DNA from: Flavobacterium petrolei
GTDB taxonomy: Bacteria; Bacteroidota; Bacteroidia; Flavobacteriales; Flavobacteriaceae
Direction of reading: 5' to 3'
NCBI RefSeq assembly: GCF_003314435.2
Contig: NZ_QNVY02000002.1
Span: 496,001 to 560,000, forward strand
DNA length: 64,000 bases
Shown here piece by piece: positions 45,783 to 54,405 of this stretch. The translations under genes were made by a program, and so were the position numbers. Within the stretch, counting starts at the first letter, position 1; the number at the start of each line of letters is the position of its first letter. The notes beneath the pieces are model-generated. The model was not told the DNA's origin and searched no databases. It was given only the letters and a program-made list of their open reading frames with translations.

Positions 45783-48230
45783 ATGAAAGTATTAAAATTT
45801 GGCGGAACTTCCGTTGCCAATGCACAAAATATAAAACTGGTTTTAGCAATCGTTAGCGATAAAGCAAGAGAAGAAAAATTAATCGTCGTGGTTTCCGCTT
45901 TTAGCAAAATTACTGATTTGCTTCAACTTGCTTCGCAAAAAGCGGCTGCCGGAGATGAGAGTTTTAAAGATATTCTTGCAGAAATCGAGAAAAAACACCT
46001 AGATGCCTTAAAAGAACTAATTCCTGTCAGCGAACAAAGCAGTCTTTTGAGCCACATCAAAAGAATCGTCAATCACCTGGAAACCTTATTGGATGGATGT
46101 TATCTTTTGGGTGAGTTATCTTCCAGAACTTCAGACACAATTTTGAGTTTTGGCGAATTACTGTCTTCGTATATCATCGCAGAAGCTTTAAAACAAAATC
46201 TAAAAAACAGCAGTTATAAAGACAGTCGTGAATTGATCAAAACCAATAATCATTTTGGAAAAGCTATCGTGAATTTTGATGTTTCCAATGAATTAATTGT
46301 AGACTTTTTTGCTTCGAATGAAAATCAGGTGGTTGTTATGCCCGGATTTATTGCTGCTTCGTTAGACGGAATCAACACAACTTTAGGACGCGGAGGATCG
46401 GATTATACTGCCGCTATTCTTGCAGGCGCTCTTGACGCAAGTGATTTGGAAATTTGGACTGACGTCAACGGAATGTTTACTGCCAATCCAAAAATTGTAA
46501 AACAAGCACAACCTATCGCCTACATTTCATATCAGGAAGCAATGGAGTTATCTCATTTTGGTGCCAAAGTTTTATATCCGCCAACAATCCAGCCGGTATT
46601 GAGAAAGAATATTCCAATTCTGATCAAAAATACTTTCGAACCTGCTGCTGAAGGTACGTATATTTCCAATCAAGTTTTCACTCAATCCAATCCCGTAAAA
46701 GGAATCACACATATTGATGCAATCACATTGATTACGCTTGAAGGTTCTGGAATGATTGGTGTTTCCGGTTCTTCAAAAAGGCTTTTTGAAGTATTGTCCA
46801 ATAAAAATATCAACGTAATTTTCATTACTCAAGCCTCATCAGAACATTCTATTTGTATCGGAATTCTAAATTCGGATGCTGATGTGGCGGAAGAGGCCAT
46901 TAACAAAGCTTTTGAAGTAGAAATTTTGCAAAATAAAATAGAGCCTTGTATTGTTGAAAAAAACCTTTGCATTATTGCTTTGGTCGGCGAAAACATGAAA
47001 AATCATCAAGGTTTAAGCGGCAGAATGTTTAGCACTTTGGGTAAAAACAACGTCAACATCAGAGCGATTGCACAAGGTGCCTCTGAAAGAAATATTTCGG
47101 CAGTAATCAACGAAAGAGATGTAAAAAAAGCATTGAATTCTTTACATGAAAACTTTTTCGAAGAAAACACCAAGCAGTTGAATCTATTTGTAATGGGCGT
47201 TGGAAATGTGGGAGAAAAATTCATCGAGCAAATTCACCAACAAAAGAAATTCCTAAAAGACAATCTGAAAATAAACCTGCGTGTTATTGCGTTGTCAAAT
47301 TCCCGAAAAATGTATTTCGATGAAGATGGAATCTCCTTAAAAGATTGGCAATTTGCATTAGAAACAGGGGAACTTGCGGATAAAGAACAGTTTATTAATA
47401 ATGTAAAACAACTCAATTTACGCAACAGTATTTTTGTGGATATTACTGCAAATGAAAGCGTGTCTAAAACCTACGAACAGTTTTTAAAAAGAAATATTGC
47501 GGTGGTAACCTGCAACAAAATTGCCTGTGCCTCCGAGTATGATAATTATAAAAAACTGAAAAAATTATCACAACAATTCAATGCGCCTTTTCTTTTTGAA
47601 ACGAACGTGGGAGCGGGATTACCAATCATCGATACCGTAAAAAATCTGGTTGCTTCGGGCGATAAAGTCAATAAAATTCAAGCCGTTTTATCTGGAAGTC
47701 TGAACTTTATCTTTAATAATTTCGATGAAAACAACACTTTTCATAATGTCGTCAAAGAAGCTGGTGTACAAGGATTTACAGAGCCGGATCCAAAGATAGA
47801 TTTGAGCGGAATTGACGTTGCCAGAAAGATATTAATCTTGATTCGTGAAAGTGGTTACAAAATGGAAATTGACGAAATCACAAACGAATCTTTTATGCCT
47901 GCTGAATGTTTAGATACGACTTCAAACGAAGCTTTTTTCGAATCCTTACAAACACATGCAGCTCATTTTGAAACTATTTATAAAGAAGCGTTAAGCAAAG
48001 AATCTCGTTTGAAATACGTAGCGCAATTCGAAAATGGAAAAGCAAATGTTGGTTTAAGATTCATACCTAAAGACCATCCGTTTTACAATTTGGAAGGAAA
48101 AGACAACATTGTATTATTCTTCACCGATCGTTATGTGGATCAACCTTTATTAATAAAAGGTGCCGGTGCCGGAGCTGCAGTTACTGCTTCCGGAATTTTT
48201 GCTGATGTGATTAGAATTGGAAATATATAA
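45783..48230 (+). CDS. thrA: Bifunctional aspartokinase/homoserine dehydrogenase
   Basis: First and third steps of threonine synthesis in one 815-residue chain. The N-terminal aspartokinase begins KFGGTSVANAQNIK and includes LGRGGSDYTAA. Two ACT regulatory regions follow (ITLEGSGMIGVSG and ALVGENMKNHQGLSG). The C-terminal homoserine dehydrogenase has NAD-binding VMGVGNVGEKFI and GFTEPDPKIDLSGIDVARK. Full length for ThrA. It starts the thrA-thrB-thrC operon and is preceded by the Thr-rich leader. Confidence 0.97.
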   Translation: MKVLKFGGTSVANAQNIKLVLAIVSDKAREEKLIVVVSAFSKITDLLQLASQKAAAGDESFKDILAEIEKKHLDALKELIPVSEQSSLLSHIKRIVNHLETLLDGCYLLGELSSRTSDTILSFGELLSSYIIAEALKQNLKNSSYKDSRELIKTNNHFGKAIVNFDVSNELIVDFFASNENQVVVMPGFIAASLDGINTTLGRGGSDYTAAILAGALDASDLEIWTDVNGMFTANPKIVKQAQPIAYISYQEAMELSHFGAKVLYPPTIQPVLRKNIPILIKNTFEPAAEGTYISNQVFTQSNPVKGITHIDAITLITLEGSGMIGVSGSSKRLFEVLSNKNINVIFITQASSEHSICIGILNSDADVAEEAINKAFEVEILQNKIEPCIVEKNLCIIALVGENMKNHQGLSGRMFSTLGKNNVNIRAIAQGASERNISAVINERDVKKALNSLHENFFEENTKQLNLFVMGVGNVGEKFIEQIHQQKKFLKDNLKINLRVIALSNSRKMYFDEDGISLKDWQFALETGELADKEQFINNVKQLNLRNSIFVDITANESVSKTYEQFLKRNIAVVTCNKIACASEYDNYKKLKKLSQQFNAPFLFETNVGAGLPIIDTVKNLVASGDKVNKIQAVLSGSLNFIFNNFDENNTFHNVVKEAGVQGFTEPDPKIDLSGIDVARKILILIRESGYKMEIDEITNESFMPAECLDTTSNEAFFESLQTHAAHFETIYKEALSKESRLKYVAQFENGKANVGLRFIPKDHPFYNLEGKDNIVLFFTDRYVDQPLLIKGAGAGAAVTASGIFADVIRIGNI

Positions 48231-48251
48231 AAATAGTTTAAAGTTTTCTTT

Positions 48252-48299
48252 GTTTAAAGTTTCAAGTTCAAGAACTGGTAACAACTTTAAACTTTAAAC
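48252..48299. repeat. Inverted repeat between thrA and thrB
   Basis: GTTTAAAGTTT (48252-48262) and AAACTTTAAAC (48289-48299) in the 84-nt thrA-thrB gap. It is a T/A-only stem with no long T-run, so it is unlikely to stop transcription of thrB. It may be one of the short palindromic intergenic repeats common in this genus. Confidence 0.5.
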
Positions 48300-48314
48300 C
48301 TGAAACAAAACAAC

Positions 48315-49235
48315 ATGAACGAAATAAAAATATTTTGCCCCGCTACAATCGCCAATCTTTCCTGTGGATTTGATGTCTTGGGGCTTTGTTTGGAAACTGC
48401 GGGTGACGAAATGATTATTCGGAAATCAGATGTAAAAGGGATTCGCATCACTAAAATTGTGGGTGCCGACTTACCTTTGGAAACCGAAAAAAATGTTGCT
48501 GGAGTATCCGCTTTGGCGATGTTGGAAGCGGTAGAAACCGAATTTGGATTCGAAATCGAAATCTATAAAAACATTAAAGCCGGAAGCGGAATTGGAAGCA
48601 GTGCCGCGAGTTCAGCGGGAGCAGTTTTTGGAATCAATGAATTATTGGGACGTCCATTTACAAGAAAAGAATTGGTTTTATTTGCTATGCAAGGCGAAAA
48701 ATTAGCTAGTGGAAATGCCCATGCGGATAACGTTGCTCCTGCCCTTTTGGGTGGCTTTACATTGGTGAGAAGTTCCAATCCGTTGGATATTATTAAAATT
48801 GAAAGTCCATCAGAATTGTATGCTACGGTGGTTCATCCTCAAATTGAGTTGAAAACTTCCGATGCGCGTTCGGTATTAAAACAAACCGTTTCCTTGAAAA
48901 GTGCCATCACGCAATGGGGAAATGTGGGCGGATTAATTGCCGGATTATACACCAAAGATTATGACTTAATCGGGCGTTCATTACATGATGAAATTGTGGA
49001 ACCGTTGCGAAGTGTTTTGATTCCCGGATTTGATTTAATCAAACAAACGGCTTTAGAAAACGGAGCTTTAGGTTCTGGAATATCCGGTTCGGGTCCTTCA
49101 ATTTTTGCTTTGAGCAAAGGAAAGGAAACCGCTGATAAAATCGCAAAAGCCATGAGCGCTGTGTACGACGAAATGAAATTACCGTATGAAATTCACGTTT
49201 CTAAGGTGAATGATGAGGGGATGAAAATTATTTAA
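48315..49235 (+). CDS. thrB: Homoserine kinase
   Basis: GHMP-family kinase forming O-phosphohomoserine. The 306-residue protein has the ATP-binding GSGIGSSAASSAGAVFGIN motif and starts with FCPATIANLSCGFDVLG, typical of ThrB. The late SGISGSGPSIFAL motif is GHMP motif 3. It is the second gene of the threonine operon. Confidence 0.96.
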   Translation: MNEIKIFCPATIANLSCGFDVLGLCLETAGDEMIIRKSDVKGIRITKIVGADLPLETEKNVAGVSALAMLEAVETEFGFEIEIYKNIKAGSGIGSSAASSAGAVFGINELLGRPFTRKELVLFAMQGEKLASGNAHADNVAPALLGGFTLVRSSNPLDIIKIESPSELYATVVHPQIELKTSDARSVLKQTVSLKSAITQWGNVGGLIAGLYTKDYDLIGRSLHDEIVEPLRSVLIPGFDLIKQTALENGALGSGISGSGPSIFALSKGKETADKIAKAMSAVYDEMKLPYEIHVSKVNDEGMKII

Positions 49236-49242
49236 GAATTAT

Positions 49243-49335
49243 GATTAACGATTTTTGACCCGAGCGTCAGCTAACTGGCTTTGCATTTCTAATATAACTT
49301 CTGTTGCGGAAATCTTAAATCAAAAATCGTTAATC
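49243..49335. repeat. 16-bp perfect inverted repeat between thrB and thrC
   Basis: GATTAACGATTTTTGA (49243-49258) and TCAAAAATCGTTAATC (49320-49335) are perfect complements around a 61-nt spacer in the 117-nt thrB-thrC gap. It resembles a small mobile palindromic element rather than a terminator, since thrC follows at once. Confidence 0.7.
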
Positions 49336-49352
49336 TTCAATCAAAAATCATA

Positions 49353-50642
49353 ATGAAATATTACAGTTTAAACCATAACGCACCCAAAGTTTCTTTCAAA
49401 GAAGCCGTAATACAAGGATTAGCAACTGATAAAGGTTTGTATTTTCCGGAAACAATCACCCCTTTAGTTCCTGATTTCTTTGATAAAATCGAAAATTTAA
49501 GCAATGAAGAAATTGCTTTTAAAGCGATTCAACAATTTGTGGGTGACGAAATCCCGGAAGCCACTTTAAAACAAATCATTGCCGAAACGTTATGTTTTGA
49601 TTTCCCTGTTGTCGAAGTTGAAAAAGACATTTATTCCCTTGAATTGTTTCATGGCCCAACGATGGCTTTCAAAGACGTAGGCGCGCGATTCATGTCTCGT
49701 TGTTTGGGGTATTTTAATAAAGATAACAAAGACAGTAAAAACACGGTTTTGGTAGCGACTTCCGGAGATACGGGCGGAGCTGTGGCCAGTGGTTTTCTTG
49801 GCGTAAAAGGTGTGGAAGTGATTATCCTGTATCCATCCGGAAAAGTGAGCGATATTCAAGAACGACAATTGACTACTTTGGGACAGAATATTAAAGCGCT
49901 TGAAGTAGACGGCGTCTTTGATGATTGTCAGGATATGGTCAAAAAAGCATTTTTAGATGAAAGTCTACAACATAAAAACCTGACTTCGGCAAATTCGATA
50001 AATATTGCGCGCTGGTTGCCACAAATGTTTTATTTCTTCTTTGCGTATAAAGTATTAAAAAAAGAAAACAAACCGTTGGTTTTCTCTTGTCCAAGTGGAA
50101 ATTTTGGAAATATTTGCGCAGGGATTATTGCCAAAAAAATGGGATTGCCTGTTGAACATTTTGTCGCTTCCACGAATGTGAATGATACCGTTCCGAGATT
50201 TTTAGAAAACGGAATTTATGACCCGAAACCTTCAAAAGCGACGATTTCGAATGCGATGGATGTGGGAAATCCAAGTAATTTTATCCGAATTCAGGAAATG
50301 TATGACAATGATTTAGAGCAATTCAAAAAAGATTTTTCTTCGTTTACATTCTCTGATGCAGAAACGATTGAAGCCATGAAAACTATTTACAATACCAACG
50401 GTTACATTGCAGAACCGCACGGAGCTGTTGGTTATTTAGGATTGAAAAAAGAATTGCAAAACCATACAAATGCGATTGGTATTTTCTTAGAAACTGCCCA
50501 CCCAATTAAGTTTTTGGATACGGTGGAACCAGCATTAAACGTAAAATTACCGATTCCAACCCAAATTGAAAGCGTTTTAGGAAAGGAAAAAGTGAGTACA
50601 AAAATTAAAACGTACGAGGATTTGAAAGCGTTTTTGGGATAA
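49353..50642 (+). CDS. thrC: Threonine synthase
   Basis: PLP-dependent conversion of O-phosphohomoserine to threonine, the last step of the operon pathway. The 429 residues include the PLP-lysine region HGPTMAFKDVGARFMSR, SGDTGGAVASGF, and SCPSGNFGNICAG, all standard for class II ThrC. It is followed by a strong terminator at 50663. A degraded copy of its 3' end lies 3 kb downstream at 53705. Confidence 0.96.
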   Translation: MKYYSLNHNAPKVSFKEAVIQGLATDKGLYFPETITPLVPDFFDKIENLSNEEIAFKAIQQFVGDEIPEATLKQIIAETLCFDFPVVEVEKDIYSLELFHGPTMAFKDVGARFMSRCLGYFNKDNKDSKNTVLVATSGDTGGAVASGFLGVKGVEVIILYPSGKVSDIQERQLTTLGQNIKALEVDGVFDDCQDMVKKAFLDESLQHKNLTSANSINIARWLPQMFYFFFAYKVLKKENKPLVFSCPSGNFGNICAGIIAKKMGLPVEHFVASTNVNDTVPRFLENGIYDPKPSKATISNAMDVGNPSNFIRIQEMYDNDLEQFKKDFSSFTFSDAETIEAMKTIYNTNGYIAEPHGAVGYLGLKKELQNHTNAIGIFLETAHPIKFLDTVEPALNVKLPIPTQIESVLGKEKVSTKIKTYEDLKAFLG

Positions 50643-50662
50643 AAAATGTCTGTTACCCCCAA

Positions 50663-50700
50663 AAAAAAACGACTAAGAATCCCATTTTAGTCGTTTTTTT
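50663..50700 (+). terminator. Threonine operon terminator
   Basis: AAAAACGACTAA and TTAGTCGTTTTTTT form a strong stem with a T-run, 21 nt after the thrC stop. Confidence 0.88.
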
Positions 50701-50896
50701 ATACCAAAATAAATCTGTTTTTAAAGTGGTCCTAAACTTGTATTTTGGAACTACAAAACAATTCTACGCATTTTAGACTTCCATTTTAAATATATAATTA
50801 TGAGTAATTTACAGAGAAGCTAAAAAATAAATTCCACCACAAAAAAATAAAATTCCAGATCTGAAAATATAGCTTGAATATGATTTAAATTATACT

Positions 50897-50904
50897 TAGT
50901 TTTG
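50897..50904 (+). promoter_or_regulatory. Possible -7 box for the gene at 51105
   Basis: TAGTTTTG matches TAnnTTTG and would give a 5' leader of about 200 nt containing a TTCAGGT/ACCTGAA stem. Confidence 0.35.
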
Positions 50905-51088
50905 CAAAAAATTGAGTTGTCTCTATTCAGGTCATTTGAGAGTAAAAAAACAAACCTGAACCCCATTAAAAAAACAACTAAGTATTTAAGAAACTGTTTG
51001 AATCTTAACTAAAATCAACAGATTAAAAAATACTTCAAAAAAACTACCTGATAAAGTAGCTTCCCATATCAACATAATTTATTAAAAG

Positions 51089-51094
51089 AAGGAG
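51089..51094 (+). promoter_or_regulatory. Strong Shine-Dalgarno before the gene at 51105
   Basis: AAGGAG, 10 nt before the ATG. Neighbouring genes in this window lack such a sequence, as usual in Bacteroidota, so this one stands out and fixes the start. Confidence 0.7.
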
Positions 51095-51104
51095 AAAAAA
51101 GTTT

Positions 51105-52514
51105 ATGACGGATCATAGCATGAATGCTGTTAGTTTTGAAATTGAATTATTGGATAAGCACAAAGATTATAGGAATCAATATAAGTCAAATGATTTATAT
51201 TGGGGCGTAGGAATCGAAAATGAATGTTATTTAGAGTTTGAAAACCATCGTGTGGTAGACAAAGATTTTTTGCTGACTAAAGGACTTCATGAAAAGTATA
51301 GTGTTAATCATTTTAAGAATTACAAAGAAAACATATACCAGAATTCATTACTAAAAATATTATCCGATAAAGAATATTATTTGCCTGTACTGATGAATTC
51401 CCATTCGTTTACAAAAACGGACATTAACAACCAGCACAAGACTTTTGACCCGATAGACAATGAGCCAAATCCTGAATATTCAGGGGAAAGTATCTTTGAA
51501 ATATTACAAAAAAACAATCCTTATTTTATAGACGAGCTTCAAAAAGAATTCATTTTTGACGGTGACACAGTTGAATTTGTTACACAAAAATTTTACAAAA
51601 CAGATATTGACTCCGCCATTGCTGAGCTAGCAAAAATAAAACAAGGTTTCATAAACAACTTACAAAGCGCCTTTGATAAAGATAAAATCTTTACGGAATA
51701 TGGCGCCATAAAAATATGTTCTAAAAATCATCCTTTTGCCATATTTATTTCAAACAACACTAATTATTCTGTTTTTAATAATATGACCTATCACTTCAAT
51801 TTAACTATTCCTACTGAGTTAAATAAGGACGGTGAAATTAAGGACAAAATAGGTTTTATAAAAAAACACCAAAGAGCCATTCGCTTATTCCAATGGTTGA
51901 GTCCATTATTTATGATAAAATTCGGTTCTTCTGATTATTTATCGCATAATGACAGCAGCGTTAATTTAACAAAAGCATCACAACGATGTGCCATGTCAAG
52001 ATACATTGGGGTAGGAACCTATGACACCAATGTGATGAAAACCGGAAAAATCGTCCAAATGAATTTTGACGAACACCCAATGCACGATAATCCGTTGTGG
52101 TGGGTGAACCGTTATTCTGAAATATCAGATTATGAAAAAATTGATAAAATTGGGCTTGACATCAATTTTCACAAGCACAAAAATCATGGCATTGAGTTTC
52201 GAATATTTGATTATTTCGACGAAATACACCTACAGGAGGTTTTGAATTTTCTTGTTTTTATTATGGATCACGCCCTGTTAAACGAAATCGAAAATCCGAT
52301 TTGCGATTTGGAATGGAATAACTTTGTCTACGAATCTATTATCCACGGCAAAGAAACACATGTACCGTCAAAATTCATCGGCCTTTTAGAAAACATATTA
52401 TCTATCACCATAGAATCGAATGATCCTTTAGAAATTTACAATCAAATATTCAGCAGTTTACACGCTACCTATTATGAAAAAGGCTTTTGTAGTTCTTTAC
52501 TAATAAAAAAATAA
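51105..52514 (+). CDS. Unrecognised protein, possible GCS/glutamine-synthetase-fold amidoligase
   Basis: A 469-residue soluble protein without signal peptide. I do not recognise the family with certainty. Three segments recall carboxylate-amine ligases of the glutamate-cysteine-ligase fold: GVGIENECYLEFE (34-46) as the acidic metal motif, NMTYHFNLTIP with His230, and HGIEFRIFDYFDE (361-373) near the C-terminus, where GCS proteins have an ELR/D pattern. A role in ligating an amine to a carboxylate, perhaps peptide or metabolite modification, would follow. It has a strong Shine-Dalgarno, is convergent with the SH3/papain-like gene at 52622, and lies in a block that may be inserted after thrC. 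Confidence 0.5.
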   Translation: MTDHSMNAVSFEIELLDKHKDYRNQYKSNDLYWGVGIENECYLEFENHRVVDKDFLLTKGLHEKYSVNHFKNYKENIYQNSLLKILSDKEYYLPVLMNSHSFTKTDINNQHKTFDPIDNEPNPEYSGESIFEILQKNNPYFIDELQKEFIFDGDTVEFVTQKFYKTDIDSAIAELAKIKQGFINNLQSAFDKDKIFTEYGAIKICSKNHPFAIFISNNTNYSVFNNMTYHFNLTIPTELNKDGEIKDKIGFIKKHQRAIRLFQWLSPLFMIKFGSSDYLSHNDSSVNLTKASQRCAMSRYIGVGTYDTNVMKTGKIVQMNFDEHPMHDNPLWWVNRYSEISDYEKIDKIGLDINFHKHKNHGIEFRIFDYFDEIHLQEVLNFLVFIMDHALLNEIENPICDLEWNNFVYESIIHGKETHVPSKFIGLLENILSITIESNDPLEIYNQIFSSLHATYYEKGFCSSLLIKK

Positions 52515-52562
52515 GGGGTGTCACAAATACAAGGTCTCATTTTAGAATAAGCCCTATATAAT

Positions 52563-52598
52563 TACCCTTCTTGTTGACAGTAGTCTGCCAGAAGGGTA
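52563..52598. terminator. Bidirectional terminator between convergent genes
   Basis: TACCCTTCT (52563-52571) and AGAAGGGTA (52590-52598) form a perfect 9-bp stem between the convergent genes at 51105 and 52622. Confidence 0.7.
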
Positions 52599-52621
52599 TT
52601 TATTTATACGATTTTTTTTAA

Positions 52622-53530
52622 CTACTCATGGTAATAAAATATAGCAGCAGCATATCCTTTTTCCGGATCTTTATTGTCCCACCAATCTTTTCTGATTTCT
52701 GAAAAATAATTATAATTATCCGCTCCTGCTTGGGACTGCAACGGATAAATGACTTTGCCGTCTTTCCTAAAGGCTTTATCAGTATCCGTTTCCGGAACTA
52801 CCACTACAATATGTCCTGATTTATTCAGGATAAATCTTTTGGCACAGATGATTCCTACTCCTCCAGTAGCATTTACTTTCATTTGAAGTTCATCAACATC
52901 ATCAATTCTTTCCCAACCAAACTCACTTCCCGATTGTAAAAACCAATCATAGATATAATTGGAATAAAAAGGCCTTACCGTTTCATCAAAAACCAATGCT
53001 ACTTCGTTCCCTTTCTCCAATTGCTCAATTGCGGTATCAGTCCATCTCAATCTGGGGATATAGACCTTGGCAAAAAAACAATAATCAAAAGTATAAATAT
53101 TACAGTAGGTATCCGACGCGTCTTTCTGATATCGGAAACTTTTTGAAACATCCAGCGCCTTGATGATGTTTTGAATTGACGTAAGTTTAGACTCTAGATT
53201 CGTTAAATCTCTAAACGGAATTGAAGGATCGCCAATAGGTTTGTATGTTTCCTCTTTACTATCCAAACTTGCTTTTGTACCCGGTTCAAAATTGGGCACT
53301 TCAATATCCATACTTTTTTGATTCGTTTCATCAACAAGCTCGATATCTTTTGAAAACACAAACCCCTCTTTTTCAGTGTTCAAAAGTTTTACTTTCCACC
53401 AATCTGAGGCTGTTTTCTCAATTAATTTAACGGTATGTCTAAAAGGTATTTGTATTAAAATTTTGGAATTATCCTGCGTTGCCGGAAAATCTCTCAGATT
53501 TAATGACGGAGTAGCGACTCTATATTTCAT
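52622..53530 (-). CDS. SH3-domain protein with probable papain-like (NlpC/CHAP/amidase-type) domain
   Basis: A 302-residue protein without signal peptide. Residues 1-66 are a bacterial SH3 domain (LNLRDFPATQDNSKILIQIP through KEGFVFSKDIEL). After a linker, a domain starts at about 125 with DTYCNIYTFDYC (Cys143, Asp149) and later has KSGHIVVVVPET (His240, Glu247). That Cys...His order and context resemble papain-fold peptidoglycan amidases, including phage lysins and type VI effectors. It is not a recognised family member. Lack of a signal peptide suggests release by lysis, a secretion system, or action inside the cell. The gene at 51105 is its convergent partner. Confidence 0.55.
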   Translation of the reverse strand: MKYRVATPSLNLRDFPATQDNSKILIQIPFRHTVKLIEKTASDWWKVKLLNTEKEGFVFSKDIELVDETNQKSMDIEVPNFEPGTKASLDSKEETYKPIGDPSIPFRDLTNLESKLTSIQNIIKALDVSKSFRYQKDASDTYCNIYTFDYCFFAKVYIPRLRWTDTAIEQLEKGNEVALVFDETVRPFYSNYIYDWFLQSGSEFGWERIDDVDELQMKVNATGGVGIICAKRFILNKSGHIVVVVPETDTDKAFRKDGKVIYPLQSQAGADNYNYFSEIRKDWWDNKDPEKGYAAAIFYYHE

Positions 53531-53704
53531 ACTAATCAGTTAATTATAAATGATTCTACTGCCAAAATACTAAAAACAACCAAGAAAGCACCACAGGAAA
53601 CTATTATTTTTTAGTTTTTTTTAAACTAATTCTAAAAAACAACAGCACTAAACAGCAATAAGTAATACTATTTAGCCTGAAGAAAAAGGGAGATTGCAAA
53701 TTAA

Positions 53705-53830
53705 GATTTAGAAGGAATTGAAAGTGTTTTTGGATAAAAATCAAATATTTTTTTTTTAAATACAAAACCGACTTAAAAGTGATTTTTAGTCGATTTTTTT
53801 TATCGAAATCAATTCTATTTTCTTTTTATT
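53705..53830 (+). repeat. Degraded echo of the thrC 3' end and its terminator
   Basis: GGAATTGAAAGTGTTTTTGG then ATAAAAA (53712-53740) matches the thrC end GGATTTGAAAGCGTTTTTGG plus GATAAAAAA. This is followed by CCGACTTAAAAGTGATTTTT and AGTCGATTTTTTTT, matching the thrC terminator. The copy is diverged, shows about three quarters identity by eye, and lies downstream of the two genes at 51105 and 52622. Confidence 0.6.
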
Positions 53831-54192
53831 GATAGATTAGATTTATATAAATAAAATCATTAATTCTCATAGAATTAAGAAAAGCAATACTTATGATACA
53901 GAGTCAACCAAATTTGGGTCACTTTACCGCTAGTATATAAAAATTGGTTAAAATCTTCGAGCACTCCTTAAAAAAAACATATGAATCAAAACGAACTAAG
54001 AAAAAAATGCTCACGACTTTTAGATGTCAATCTATTTCTGATTATCACGATTTGCAAAATATTTATCTATATTTTTTTTCAAGCTGTGATAAATCATCAC
54101 ATAGAAAAGGTAACTATACGTGCAGATTTAGATGCAAAAATGGTAATGCAAATGATTACTAAAGCACTTCATCTTAGAAATACCCCATCTAA

Positions 54193-54277
54193 CGTGAGCG
54201 TTCCGCTCGTGCCAACTAAAAAAAAGAGATAATAAATTGTGAATCAAATTGTAATGGGCACGAGCGGGACGCTCACG
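54193..54277. repeat. GC-rich inverted repeat (REP/MITE-like)
   Basis: Arms CGTGAGCGTTCCGCTCGTGC (54193-54212) and GCACGAGCGGGACGCTCACG (54258-54277) differ at one base and enclose 45 nt. The GC content is far above the surroundings, suggesting a dispersed palindromic element rather than a terminator. Confidence 0.75.
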
Positions 54278-54405
54278 CTAGCAAGAAAAATTATCTAATC
54301 ATTCATAGAACCAAATACGATATAATAACAAAATAAGCTATTGACTCAAACGTATATAGCTTTTTTTATACCTTGGCTCTACAATAAAAACCAAACAGAA
54401 AAACT

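Larger units (their letters stand above)
50643..51104. other. Gap after thrC with terminator and promoter of the next gene
   Basis: About 460 bp. It contains the thrC terminator (50663-50700), a TAGTTTTG -7 box (50897-50904), a short TTCAGGT/ACCTGAA stem (50926-50960) and a clear Shine-Dalgarno (51089-51094). No further ORF is supported. Confidence 0.55.
53531..54405. other. 875-bp non-coding stretch with repeats
   Basis: No convincing gene. It holds a degraded copy of the thrC 3' end plus terminator (53705-53830), a short ORF of doubtful status around 53981-54232, and a GC-rich inverted repeat (54193-54277). The rest is AT-rich, including the likely promoter of the gene at 54406. Confidence 0.6.

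Noticed and set aside
53590..53700. Several A/T-only short stems in the 53.5-53.7 kb gap
   Set aside because: Low complexity makes such pairings expected by chance; no T-run or conserved context.
53981..54232. An 83-codon ORF on the plus strand in the 53.5-54.4 kb gap
   Set aside because: Its 3' end runs into the GC-rich inverted repeat, a second frame overlaps it fully, and no family resemblance or ribosome site was seen. Treated as non-coding.
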